A stretch of 64,000 nt of DNA from Piscinibacter sp. GTDB lineage: Bacteria > Pseudomonadota > Gammaproteobacteria > Burkholderiales > Burkholderiaceae_C. Below the pieces are notes generated by a model. It was not told the origin of the DNA. It ran no database searches and saw nothing but the letters and a program-made list of their open reading frames with translations. This document shows, piece by piece, positions 37,978 to 46,066 of the stretch. How positions within the stretch are numbered: position 1 is the stretch's first letter; each line of letters opens with the position of its first letter. The position numbers and the translations under genes were made by a program. The stretch covers positions 62,001 to 126,000 of the forward strand of contig JADJJI010000012.1 of NCBI GenBank assembly GCA_016706565.1, in the 5' to 3' direction.

Positions 37978-38985
37978 ATGAAACTGCTCATCACCGGCGG
38001 TGCCGGCTTCGTCGGCGCGCGACTGGCGCGCACGCTGCTCGCGCGCGGCACGCTCGCCGGCGCGAAGATCGACCATGTGGTGCTGGCCGACCAGTTCGCG
38101 CCGCCGGCCGACCTGATGGCCGATGCGCGCGTCAGCGCCCGCACCGGCGCACTGCTGTCGCAGGCTGCGGCACTCGCCGACGAAGGCTTCGACGGCGTGT
38201 TCCATCTCGCTTCGGCGGTGTCGGGCGAATGCGAGGCCGACTTCGACCTCGGCCTGCGCAGCAACCTCGACACCACGCGCGCGCTGCTCGACGGCTTTCG
38301 CCATGCGGGCAAGGCGCCGCGCCTGGTGTTCAGCAGTTCGGTGGCCGTGTTCGGGCCCGACCCGGCCGTGCCGCTGCCGCCCATCGTCACCGACACCACG
38401 CTGCCCGCGCCGCAGACCTCCTACGGCACGCACAAGCTGATCTGCGAGCACCTGGTGGCCGACTACACGCGCAAGGGCTACATCGACGGCCGCAGCGCGC
38501 GGCTGATGACGGTGACGGTGCGCCCGGGCAAGCCCAACGGCGCGGCCTCGTCCTTCTTCAGCGGCATCATCCGCGAGCCGCTGGCCGGAGTGGAATCGGT
38601 GTGCCCGGTGTCGCCCGAGGTGTCGCACCCGGTGTCGTCGCCGGGGCGCACGGTCGACGCGCTGATCGCCGTCTACGAAGCCAGCCGCGAGGCCTTCAAC
38701 GGCCGCACGGCGATGAACCTGCCGGCGCTGAACGTGAAGGTCAGCGAGATGCTCGCGGCGCTCGAAGAAGTCGCCGGCAAGGCGGTGCGCGCGCGTGTGC
38801 GCTTCGAGCGCGACGAGCGCATCGCCGGCATCGTGGCCAACTGGCCCACCGGTGCCACCGCCGGCCGCGCCGCGGCGCTGGGCCTGAAGCCCGACACCTC
38901 GTTCGCCGACATCGTGCGCCAGTACATCGCCGACTGCGAGAAGGGCCCGAACGCGGCCGAGGCGCTGAAAGGGCTCGCCCGATGA
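37978..38985 (+). CDS. denD: D-erythronate dehydrogenase
   Basis: A 335-residue NAD-dependent extended SDR. The cofactor motif is ITGGAGFVGARLARTL (residues 5-20). FHLASAVSGECEADFDLGLR, FSSSVAVFG, and the Tyr/Lys pair in SYGTHKLICEHL follow, with VRPGKPNGAASSFFSGIIRE, all hallmarks of DenD. The enzyme oxidises D-erythronate to 2-oxo-tetronate. Its ATG is four bases after the otnI stop and its own stop overlaps the next SDR gene, so this is one tight operon. Confidence 0.87.
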   Translation: MKLLITGGAGFVGARLARTLLARGTLAGAKIDHVVLADQFAPPADLMADARVSARTGALLSQAAALADEGFDGVFHLASAVSGECEADFDLGLRSNLDTTRALLDGFRHAGKAPRLVFSSSVAVFGPDPAVPLPPIVTDTTLPAPQTSYGTHKLICEHLVADYTRKGYIDGRSARLMTVTVRPGKPNGAASSFFSGIIREPLAGVESVCPVSPEVSHPVSSPGRTVDALIAVYEASREAFNGRTAMNLPALNVKVSEMLAALEEVAGKAVRARVRFERDERIAGIVANWPTGATAGRAAALGLKPDTSFADIVRQYIADCEKGPNAAEALKGLAR

Positions 38986-39734
38986 ACCAGCTCGATCTCA
39001 ATGGCCGCGTCGCCGTCATCACCGGCGGTGCGCAGGGCATCGGCTACGCCACCGCCGAACGCATGCTGCTTTCCGGCGCCGCCGTGGTGCTGTGGGACAT
39101 CGACGCCAAGGCGCTGGCCGCGGCGCGCGAGTCGCTGTCGGCACTCGGCACGGTCGACACGGCGCTGGTCGAACTCACCGATGCCGACGCGGTGCTCGCC
39201 GCCGCCGGCGCGGTGATGCGCACGCACGGGCGCATCGACATCCTCGTCAACAACGCCGGCATCACCGGCGGCAACGCCACCACCTGGGAGCTCGACCCGG
39301 CGATGTGGCGCCGTGTGATCGACGTGAACCTCGTCGCGCCGTACCTCGTGTGCCGCGCCGTGGTGCCGCAGATGCTGCAGCGCGGCTATGGCCGCATCGT
39401 CAACGTGGCCTCGGTGGCGGGCAAGGAAGGCAACCCGAACGCCTCGCACTACAGCGCGTCGAAGGCCGGCCTGATCGCGCTGACCAAGTCGCTCGCCAAG
39501 GAGTTGGCCACGCAGGGCATCCTCGTCAACGCGGTGTCGCCGGCCGCGGCGAAGACGGCGATCTTCGACCAGATGTCGGAGCAGCACATCAACTTCATGC
39601 TCGGCAAGATCCCGATGGGCCGCTTCGTGCAGGTGGGCGAGATCGCCGCGCTGATCGGCTGGCTGTCGTCGGAAGACTGCTCGTTCAGCACCGGCGCGGT
39701 GTTCGACATCTCGGGCGGGCGCGCGACCTACTGA
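38982..39734 (+). CDS. SDR-family oxidoreductase of the tetronate cluster
   Basis: A 250-residue classical SDR. The cofactor loop TGGAQGIGYATAERM, NNAGITGG, VASVAGKEG with catalytic Ser and YSASKAGLIALTKS with Tyr/Lys are intact, and the C-terminus ends FDISGGRATY. Related proteins oxidise sugar alcohols, sugars or 2-keto-3-deoxy acids. In this context it may make a lactone for the SMP-30 enzyme or an aldonate/tetronate precursor; the substrate is not readable. Last gene of the gntR-ltnD-otnI-denD operon, ATGA overlap with denD. Confidence 0.85.
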   Translation: MNQLDLNGRVAVITGGAQGIGYATAERMLLSGAAVVLWDIDAKALAAARESLSALGTVDTALVELTDADAVLAAAGAVMRTHGRIDILVNNAGITGGNATTWELDPAMWRRVIDVNLVAPYLVCRAVVPQMLQRGYGRIVNVASVAGKEGNPNASHYSASKAGLIALTKSLAKELATQGILVNAVSPAAAKTAIFDQMSEQHINFMLGKIPMGRFVQVGEIAALIGWLSSEDCSFSTGAVFDISGGRATY

Positions 39735-39777
39735 AGCGCCTGCAGCGGCGGCGTGGTGCCGCCGCCCGCCAGCCCCG

Positions 39778-40875
39778 TCAGTCCGGCCGCACCGCGCGGT
39801 GCAGAGCGCGCACCACGTCAGACTGCGTGAGGATGCCCACCAGGTGCTGCTGCGCATCGACCACCGGCAGGTGGTGGTGGCCGCCCTCGGAGAACAGCGG
39901 CAGCAGCTCGATGACGTGCAGCGCTTCGCTGGCCACGCGAACGCGCCGCATCATGATCGCGCCGACATGCGCTGGCCGCATCGCTGCCGGCGGTGCTTCG
40001 TCGGGCACCAGGGCCCGCACGAAGTCGGCCAGCGTGACGATGCCCACGATGCGATGCGACTTGTCGACCACCGGCAGGGCCTTCACTTCTCGCGCACGCA
40101 TCAGTGACCAGGCGGTGGCGATGGGCGTATCGATGCTCACCGTCAGCGGATCGCGCGACATCACGTCCTGGCAGCGCAGCTCGCCCAGGTTGCGCCGGTA
40201 GGCCGCGGCCTCGGCGTGGTGCAGCAGTTCCTCGAGGTCGTCGCGGCTGACGTCGAGCACTTGGTTGTAGTGCACCAGCGCGGCATCGAGATCGGCCGAG
40301 CTGAAGCGAGCACCCGCCGGGCTCAGTGGCGCGGCCGGCGTGGTCTGCACATGAGGGTAGCGCCGCCCTGTCAGCGTGTTGTAGGCCATGCCCACGATCA
40401 CCAGCAGCACCGAGTTGAGCAGGATGGGCAGCAGCGCGAAGCGCGGGTCGTGCGTGTGCACGAGCACGGCCAGCAGGGCCGATGCGCCGCCCGGCGGGTG
40501 CAGGCAGCGCAGCAGGAACATCGCGACGATGGCGGCCGACACGGCCACGGCCGCGGCCAGCGCGGTGTCGGGCACGAGCCGCGCGCAGGCCATGCCGATG
40601 ATCACCGACACGGTGTTGCCGCCGATCACCGACCAGGGCTGCGCCAGCGGGCTGGCCGGCACGGCGAAGACCAGCACTGCGCTGGCGCCCAGCGGCGCGG
40701 CGAGCCAGGGGTCGATGGCCAGTTGTGCGCCGACCCAGCGGCTCGCCAGCGCGGCGATCAGCAGGCCGAGCGCGGCGCCAAGCGCCGCACGCGAGCGTTC
40801 GCGTGCATCGACCCGCAGCGTGGCCGGCAGCAGGGCAGCCAGCCAGCGCAGGGCGCGGGCGGCGGTGCGTGTCAT
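39778..40875 (-). CDS. HPP-family membrane protein with tandem CBS domains
   Basis: A 365-residue protein. The N-terminal half has four to five membrane helices and the diagnostic LHPPGGASALLAVL motif of the HPP family. The C-terminal half carries two CBS domains (CQDVMSRDPLTVSIDTPIAT with ALPVVDKSHRIVGIVTLAD, then a second with LPVVDAQQHLVGILTQSDVV), expected to bind adenosine nucleotides. HPP proteins have been linked to nitrite transport in plastids and cyanobacteria; in proteobacteria the function is not known. Its ATG overlaps the stop of the upstream HAD gene (ATGA), an unusual pairing. Confidence 0.86.
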   Translation of the reverse strand: MTRTAARALRWLAALLPATLRVDARERSRAALGAALGLLIAALASRWVGAQLAIDPWLAAPLGASAVLVFAVPASPLAQPWSVIGGNTVSVIIGMACARLVPDTALAAAVAVSAAIVAMFLLRCLHPPGGASALLAVLVHTHDPRFALLPILLNSVLLVIVGMAYNTLTGRRYPHVQTTPAAPLSPAGARFSSADLDAALVHYNQVLDVSRDDLEELLHHAEAAAYRRNLGELRCQDVMSRDPLTVSIDTPIATAWSLMRAREVKALPVVDKSHRIVGIVTLADFVRALVPDEAPPAAMRPAHVGAIMMRRVRVASEALHVIELLPLFSEGGHHHLPVVDAQQHLVGILTQSDVVRALHRAVRPD

Positions 40876-41579
40876 CGACAGCCCAGCAGATCCGCCAGCG
40901 CCATCAGCCCATTCGCCGACACATCCACCGGCACGCTCGCCACCGTTTCGCCGATGCCGGGGCCGTGCTCGTCGGGCCGCGCGATGAAGGCGGTACGCAA
41001 TCCGGCGGCGGCGGCCGCGGCGAGGTCGGACGAATGGGCGGCGACCATCATGGCCTCGCCCGGCGCGCAGTCGAAAGCATCGGCCGCGCATTGGTAGACG
41101 ACGGCCTTGGGCTTGTAGTCGCGCGCCAGCTCGGCTCCGGTGATGGCATCCCAGTGCCAGCCGTTGCGCCGCGCCAGATCGGCCATCAGCGAGATGTTGC
41201 CGTTCGAGCAGGGCGCGAGGCGGTACTTCAGGCGCAGGCGCGCCAGGCCGGGCGTGACGTCGGGCCAGGCATCGAGGCGATGCCAGGCGAAGTTCAGCTG
41301 CACCCGCGTGGCTTCGTCGACGTGATCGAGGCCGAAGGCCTTCAGCACCACGTCGAGGTTGCGCCGGTGCAGCACGTCGAGCTTGGAGAACGGCAGGCGG
41401 CCGCTGCGCACCTCTTCCATCGCCGGCTGGTACTGGTCGCGCCAGGCGATGGCGAAGGCGGCGCCGTCGACCGCGATGCCGCGCGCGGCCAGCTGGCCAT
41501 GCACCTCACGGGCGATCGAGCCGTGCCAGTCGACCAGCGTGCCGAACACGTCGAAGAGCAGCAGCTTCACTTCGTTCAT
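40872..41579 (-). CDS. Type II (S)-2-haloacid dehalogenase family protein
   Basis: A 235-residue HAD-superfamily hydrolase. The nucleophile Asp is in LLLFDVFGTLVDW (about residue 10), Ser/Asn of motif II is in APCSNGNISLM, the Lys in ELARDYKPK, and the acidic motif in MMVAAHSSDLAAAAAAGL. The pattern FDVFGTLVDW with SNGN and AAHSSDL is that of L-2-haloacid dehalogenases, which hydrolyse 2-haloacids through an aspartyl ester. Natural substrates of many such enzymes are unknown. It is coupled to the HPP-CBS gene and divergent from a HAD-IIB phosphatase. Confidence 0.86.
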   Translation of the reverse strand: MNEVKLLLFDVFGTLVDWHGSIAREVHGQLAARGIAVDGAAFAIAWRDQYQPAMEEVRSGRLPFSKLDVLHRRNLDVVLKAFGLDHVDEATRVQLNFAWHRLDAWPDVTPGLARLRLKYRLAPCSNGNISLMADLARRNGWHWDAITGAELARDYKPKAVVYQCAADAFDCAPGEAMMVAAHSSDLAAAAAAGLRTAFIARPDEHGPGIGETVASVPVDVSANGLMALADLLGCR

Positions 41580-41621
41580 GGCCGAAGCATAGCGCTGCAG
41601 GGCCATGCGAGACTTGCGGCC

Positions 41622-42425
41622 ATGCCCGCGTTTTCACGACCGCTTGCCGACTGCCCCGATGCCGCGCTCGCGGCCGTGGCCGGCGTGCTCACCGACATCG
41701 ACGACACGCTCACGCACGAAGGTGGCATCGAGCCCGAGGCGCTGGAGGCGCTGGCTCGCCTGCGCAAGGCTGGACTGCCGGTGATCGCCATCACGGGCAG
41801 GCCGATGGGCTGGAGCGAGCCGTTCGCGCGCGACTGGCCGATCGATGCCATCGTCGCCGAGAACGGCGCGGTGGCGCTGTTCATTGAGGGCGCCGCGCTG
41901 CGCACCGAGTACGCGCAGGACGAGGCCACTCGGGCGCACAACGCCAAGCGCCTGGCCGTGGCCGCAGGGCGCGTACTTCGCGAGGTGCCGGGTGCCACGC
42001 TGGCGCGCGACAGCGCCGGCCGCGTCACCGACATCGCCATCGACCACAGCGAGTTCGTGCACCTCAGCGCCGAACGCATCAACGAGGTGGTGGCGATCAT
42101 GCGGGGCGAGGGCATGAATGCCACCGTCAGTTCCATCCACGTCAACGGCTGGTTCGGCACGCACGACAAACGCAGCGGCGCGCAGTGGATCGTGCAGCGC
42201 CTGCTCGGCCGCAACGTCGAGGCCGAACGCGATCGCTGGGTCTACGTGGGCGACTCGACCAACGACCAGCTGATGTTCGCGCACTACCCGCTGAGCGTGG
42301 GCGTGGCCAACCTAATGCGCTTCGCCGAGCAATTGACGGAGTGGCCGGCCTGGATCACTCAGGCGGAACGCGGCCGTGGCTTTGCCGAGCTGAGCGCGCG
42401 GCTGCTGGCCGCGCGGCGCGCATGA
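41622..42425 (+). CDS. HAD-IIB phosphatase
   Basis: A 267-residue HAD hydrolase. Motif I is LTDIDDTLTHEGG with the nucleophile Asp at about residue 25; motif II is VIAITGRPMGWSEP; the cap is type IIB; motif IV reads VYVGDSTNDQLMF. Related enzymes act on sugar phosphates (Cof, trehalose-6-phosphate or mannosyl-3-phosphoglycerate phosphatases). Motif I has an uncommon extra Asp-Ile-Asp-Asp arrangement. Its stop overlaps the start of the MFS carrier gene. No pathway can be proposed from context. Confidence 0.86.
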   Translation: MPAFSRPLADCPDAALAAVAGVLTDIDDTLTHEGGIEPEALEALARLRKAGLPVIAITGRPMGWSEPFARDWPIDAIVAENGAVALFIEGAALRTEYAQDEATRAHNAKRLAVAAGRVLREVPGATLARDSAGRVTDIAIDHSEFVHLSAERINEVVAIMRGEGMNATVSSIHVNGWFGTHDKRSGAQWIVQRLLGRNVEAERDRWVYVGDSTNDQLMFAHYPLSVGVANLMRFAEQLTEWPAWITQAERGRGFAELSARLLAARRA

Positions 42426-43588
42426 GCGACACGGCGCGCGACACCTTCGTCACCGCCGCGGCGCTCGCACTCGGCGCTGCGATCTCGCTCGGGCTGGCGC
42501 GCTTCTCGTACGCGCTGCTGCTGCCGCCGATGCGCGCCGATCTCGGCTGGAGCTATTTCACCGCCGGCGCGATGAACACTTTCAACGCGGCCGGCTACCT
42601 GGTCGGTGCCTTGCTGCTGCCGCGTGCCTTGGCGCGTTTCGATGCGCGCACGCTGCTGCTGGCCGGCGGCTTCGGCACCGCACTCGTGCTCGCCGCGCAC
42701 GGCCTGGTGCGCAGCGACGCGTGGCTGTACTCGCTGCGCGCCCTGGCCGGCGTGTGCAGCGCCGCCACCTTCGCCACCGGCGGCCTGCTGGCCGCGCGGC
42801 TCGGCCAGGCGCCGGGGGCGAAGCCGGCGCTGGTGCTCGGCCTGTACTACGGTGGCACCGGGCTGGGCATCATCGCCTCGGCGCTGATCGTGCCGCCGCT
42901 GTCGTGGCCGGGCGCCTGGGTGGCGCTGGCCATGGCGGCGCTGCTCGGCAATGCGGTGATGGCCCGCGGCACACGCTCGCTGGCTGCGCCGCCGGCGGCT
43001 GCGCCGGCGCGCGGCGAGGGTTTCCGCGCGCGCGACTTCGCCTTCGGCCTGCTCGGCTACCTGATGTTCGGCCTGGGCTACATCGGCTACATGACCTTCA
43101 TCGTCACGCTGCTGCGCGAGCAGGGCGTGGGCGGCGCGGTGATCGTCGCCTTCTACGTGCTGCTCGGCGCCGGCGTGATCGCCTCGTCGTGGCTGTGGGC
43201 GCCGCTGCTGCAGCGCTATCGCGGCGGCCAGCCGCTGGCGGTGCTCGATGCGCTGCTCGCCGTGGCCACGCTGCTGCCGGTGGCGAGCGCGCATCCGGTC
43301 GCGGTGTTCGCCTCGGGCGCACTGTTCGGCGCGGTGTTCCTGTCGGTGGTGGCGTCGACCACGGTGCTGGTGCGCCACAACCTGCCGCCGGCGGCGTGGC
43401 CGGCGGGCATCGCGGCCTTCACCATCGTCTTCGCGGGCGGGCAGATCGTCGGCCCGGTGCTCGTCGGCTGGGTGGCCGACGGCCCCGGCGGCCTCGTGCG
43501 CGGTCTCGCGTTGTCGGCCGGCGTGCTGGCGTTGGGCGCGCTGCTGGCGTCTCGTCAACGCGCGCTGCCGAACGCGCCGGCGCATTGA
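42422..43588 (+). CDS. YbfB/YjiJ-type MFS transporter
   Basis: A 388-residue inner-membrane protein with about twelve hydrophobic helices. The start, LGAAISLGLARFSYALLLPP MRADLGW (split), is the YbfB/YjiJ signature with the LGxxRFxY pattern. GGTGLGIIASALIVPPL, GLLGYLMFGLGYIGYMTFIV and PVLVGWVADG are also seen. The family's substrates are unknown, although it is a common drug/metabolite-type carrier. Overlaps the HAD-IIB gene by four bases (ATGA). Followed by a pseudogene on the other strand. Confidence 0.88.
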   Translation: MSDTARDTFVTAAALALGAAISLGLARFSYALLLPPMRADLGWSYFTAGAMNTFNAAGYLVGALLLPRALARFDARTLLLAGGFGTALVLAAHGLVRSDAWLYSLRALAGVCSAATFATGGLLAARLGQAPGAKPALVLGLYYGGTGLGIIASALIVPPLSWPGAWVALAMAALLGNAVMARGTRSLAAPPAAAPARGEGFRARDFAFGLLGYLMFGLGYIGYMTFIVTLLREQGVGGAVIVAFYVLLGAGVIASSWLWAPLLQRYRGGQPLAVLDALLAVATLLPVASAHPVAVFASGALFGAVFLSVVASTTVLVRHNLPPAAWPAGIAAFTIVFAGGQIVGPVLVGWVADGPGGLVRGLALSAGVLALGALLASRQRALPNAPAH

Positions 43589-43604
43589 ACGAGGCCGCTC
43601 CTGC

Positions 43605-43939
43605 TCACACGCGGCCGCGCACCGCCTGCAGCGACTGCAACTGCTCGTGCACGTCGTGTGTCATCAGCGCGAGGAAGGCGAGCAGCAGCAGGTAGTACAG
43701 GCCGTACTCCCACTTCACGCGCGAGCTCACCGCCTAGTGGGTGAGGGCGGCTTCGCCGTCGCGGCGATAGCGGATTGCCTGGCAGACCTGCGGTGCGGCG
43801 AGGATCGCCATCAGGATGAGCATCGGGCTGGGCCGGTAAATGAACAGCAGCACCAGCACCGGCACGCCGAGCAGCCAGATGCGCGGCGACAGCACCGCGG
43901 TGATGCGCCCGCCAGCAGCAGGAGCAGCAGCCTGATCAT
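43605..43939 (-). pseudogene. Internally deleted site-2-protease (M50) remnant
   Basis: Directly downstream of the DUF2167 gene, the minus strand starts MIRLLLLLLAG, then shifts frame and continues as ITAVLSPRIWLLGVPVLVLL, FIYRPSPMLILMAILAAPQV, an in-frame TAG, and AVSSRVKWEYGLYYLLLL through to MTHDVHEQLQ and a TGA. N-terminus and C-terminus are those of the site-2-protease family gene that often accompanies DUF2167 genes. The middle third with the HExxH zinc site and the NPDG-type motif is missing. So the gene has an internal deletion that also broke the frame, plus a later nonsense codon, and cannot make an active protease. Total length 335 bases against about 1.1 kb expected. Confidence 0.75.
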
Positions 43940-43968
43940 GCGGTGCCGGCCGTCGCGCGCCAGGCCAG

Positions 43969-44871
43969 TCAGGCCGCCGGCGGCGTCGGTGCGTCGGCCG
44001 GCTTGCGGCGGCGGAAGAACTTCATGAAGCCGCCGCCGAGCACCGCTGCCCCGAGCAGGATCACCTTGGCGAACTTGGCGAAGAAGGCCAGCGCCAACGC
44101 GATGAAGCCGAGCTTCTTGGCCGCCACGCCCACCACCAGCGCAGCCAGGCCGTACTCGGCCACGTGGTCGGTCTTGGCGTCGAAATCGGCGTAGCGCTTG
44201 CCCTGCTTGTAGTCGAGCGCGGCCAGCAGCGCATGGGCCTTGGGCTTGTCGGCGGGCAGCTCGGCCAGGCCGGTGACGAGGTTCATGCTGAAGAAGCCCT
44301 CGCGGCCCAGCGCGTAGGTGTTGTAGTTGACGCCCTGCGGCGCGTCGGCTGGCTCGCCCTTGTGGCGCGAGCTCATCGCCCACGCCAGGCGGTGCGTGGC
44401 GGCGTCGTAGGCAGGCGGCTCGGCCCAGCCGATGATCTCGAGCGCGGGCACGCCCATCTTGGCGCGCTCCTCGTTGCTTGCCTCGGTGCCTTCGCGGAAG
44501 CTCTTCAGCAGATCGTCCGCATTCCAGCTCTTCGCGTCGTCGTCCTTCACGTAGCCCGAAGGCTCGAAGCGCACGGTCATGAACCACTCGCCGCCGCCGC
44601 GCGGGAACACCAGGCCCTGCAGCTGCGGGTCGGTGCCCGGGTTGCCCATCGCGTTGAGCAGCTTGCCGGCCTGCGGCTGCGGTACGAAGGCATGGCCATC
44701 GGGCAAGTGCAGCACCGCCTGGCCGGCGAGCTCGATGTCGGCCGGGCCCACCTTGGCGGCCTGTTGAGCCTCGGCGCCGGCGCGCTCGCGTTCTTCCTGG
44801 GTCATCGCCAGCGCGAGGCCGGCCCACAGACACAGCGCCGCCACGGCGGCGCGCCATAGAACTCGTGACAT
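43969..44871 (-). CDS. DUF2167 membrane protein
   Basis: A 300-residue exported membrane protein. A signal peptide covers the first ~22 residues. The DUF2167 region shows HLPDGHAFVPQPQAGKLLNA, FPRGGGEWFMTVRFEPSGYV, KDDDAKSWNADDLLKSFREG, LEIIGWAEPPAYDAATHRLAWAM (in two parts) and YALGREGFFSMNLV. One or two C-terminal helices and a basic tail FFRRRKPADAP anchor it. Function unknown. Its usual downstream partner, a site-2 protease, is broken here, so this gene may now act alone or be on the way to loss. Confidence 0.9.
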   Translation of the reverse strand: MSRVLWRAAVAALCLWAGLALAMTQEERERAGAEAQQAAKVGPADIELAGQAVLHLPDGHAFVPQPQAGKLLNAMGNPGTDPQLQGLVFPRGGGEWFMTVRFEPSGYVKDDDAKSWNADDLLKSFREGTEASNEERAKMGVPALEIIGWAEPPAYDAATHRLAWAMSSRHKGEPADAPQGVNYNTYALGREGFFSMNLVTGLAELPADKPKAHALLAALDYKQGKRYADFDAKTDHVAEYGLAALVVGVAAKKLGFIALALAFFAKFAKVILLGAAVLGGGFMKFFRRRKPADAPTPPAA

Positions 44872-44913
44872 CCCTCTCTCCCTGTCGCAGTTGTTGTGCG
44901 GGGAATGGTAGCG

Positions 44914-45993
44914 TCAGGCCAGGCCGAGAAAGGTGTGCAGACGCGACAGCTCGGCCTCCAGTTCGCGGCGGAAGGCCGCCTCGCGCGGCGCGCGCCCGGC
45001 GACGTAGCCGAACTCCGAATTCAGCCGGCCCTCGGCCAGGCTCAGGTTCCCCCATCCGATCACCTGGTCGCGCCACAGCAGCGGCAACGCGTAGTAGCCG
45101 AGCTTGCGCCGGGGCGCCGGCGTGTAGGCCTCGAAGCGGTAGGCCCAGCCCCAGAAGAGCTCGAAGCGGCGGCGGTCCCACACCACCGGGTCGAAGGGCG
45201 CGAGCAGGCGCACGCGCTCTTCGGCCTCGGAGCTGCGCAAACGTTCGCCGGCGGGCCAGTACCAGCCGATGCCGTCGACCTTCGCGTGCGCGAGGCGCTG
45301 CTTCGCGCGCGCCAGTGCCGCCGCGCGTTCGCCTCGCCATTGCGGCGTGCCGCCGCCGCACAGGTGGCTGACCAGCTGGCCCAGCGTGGCGGCCGGCAGC
45401 GGCGCATATTTGGCGACGACCACGTCGACCAGCGCATCGTGCGCCGCGCGTGGATCGGCCGGCGGCAGCGTGGCCTCGCGCGCCGCATACAGGCGCACGC
45501 CGCCCTCGCGCCGGGCGATGCGCAGCAGGCCGCGGTAGTGCATGCCGTCGAGCAGCTGCGTGCTGGCGTTCGAGGAGCCGCCGAACCAGTTGATGGTCTT
45601 GCCGTGCGCGAACTCGGCGTCGACCTCGCGCGGGTGCACCACGCCGCGCTCGCGCACGAACTCGAGCACCGCGTTCGCCTGCTTCCAGCGCGCCTTCGTC
45701 CACACCGTGCGCGGCGTGCGCGGGTGCATCAGGTGGTGGGTGCCGCGCGGCAGGAAGCCGTAGTTGACGAAGAAGTCTTCCTCGATCGGCAGCCTCGCGT
45801 AACGCCGCTCCAGGTCGCCGGCGCGGTAGTCGGCGACGCGGTGGCGCAGCGTCAGGTCCTGCGCCCGCGCCGGCGCCCGGATCGGGTCGGCCTGCACGAA
45901 GCCGAGCTTCGCGATGGCCTTGGGCAGCGTGGTGGGTGTGAAGAGGCTGCGCGCCAGCGCATGGCGGCGCAGCTCGTCCAGCGTCAGGCTCAT
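44914..45993 (-). CDS. YcaQ/AlkX-like winged-helix DNA glycosylase family protein
   Basis: A 359-residue protein of the HTH_42 (DUF1006) family, which includes AlkZ and YcaQ/AlkX DNA glycosylases that remove interstrand crosslinks or alkylated bases. The diagnostic catalytic motif is FVQADPIRAPARAQDL; a QxD form, as in YcaQ, and unlike the QxQ of AlkZ. Three winged-helix segments fill the rest: FFVNYGFLPRGTHHLMHPR, INWFGGSSNASTQLLDGM, and LAPFDPVVWDRRRFELFWGW near the end. A role in crosslink repair is inferred from family only. The gene stands alone, divergent from the BTAD regulator. Confidence 0.86.
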   Translation of the reverse strand: MSLTLDELRRHALARSLFTPTTLPKAIAKLGFVQADPIRAPARAQDLTLRHRVADYRAGDLERRYARLPIEEDFFVNYGFLPRGTHHLMHPRTPRTVWTKARWKQANAVLEFVRERGVVHPREVDAEFAHGKTINWFGGSSNASTQLLDGMHYRGLLRIARREGGVRLYAAREATLPPADPRAAHDALVDVVVAKYAPLPAATLGQLVSHLCGGGTPQWRGERAAALARAKQRLAHAKVDGIGWYWPAGERLRSSEAEERVRLLAPFDPVVWDRRRFELFWGWAYRFEAYTPAPRRKLGYYALPLLWRDQVIGWGNLSLAEGRLNSEFGYVAGRAPREAAFRRELEAELSRLHTFLGLA

Positions 45994-46066
45994 GGGCCGG
46001 CATTGTGGTGCAGGCCAGCCCTCGGTCTAACGACGGCATAACGCTCGACTGCGTACAACCCGGGCG

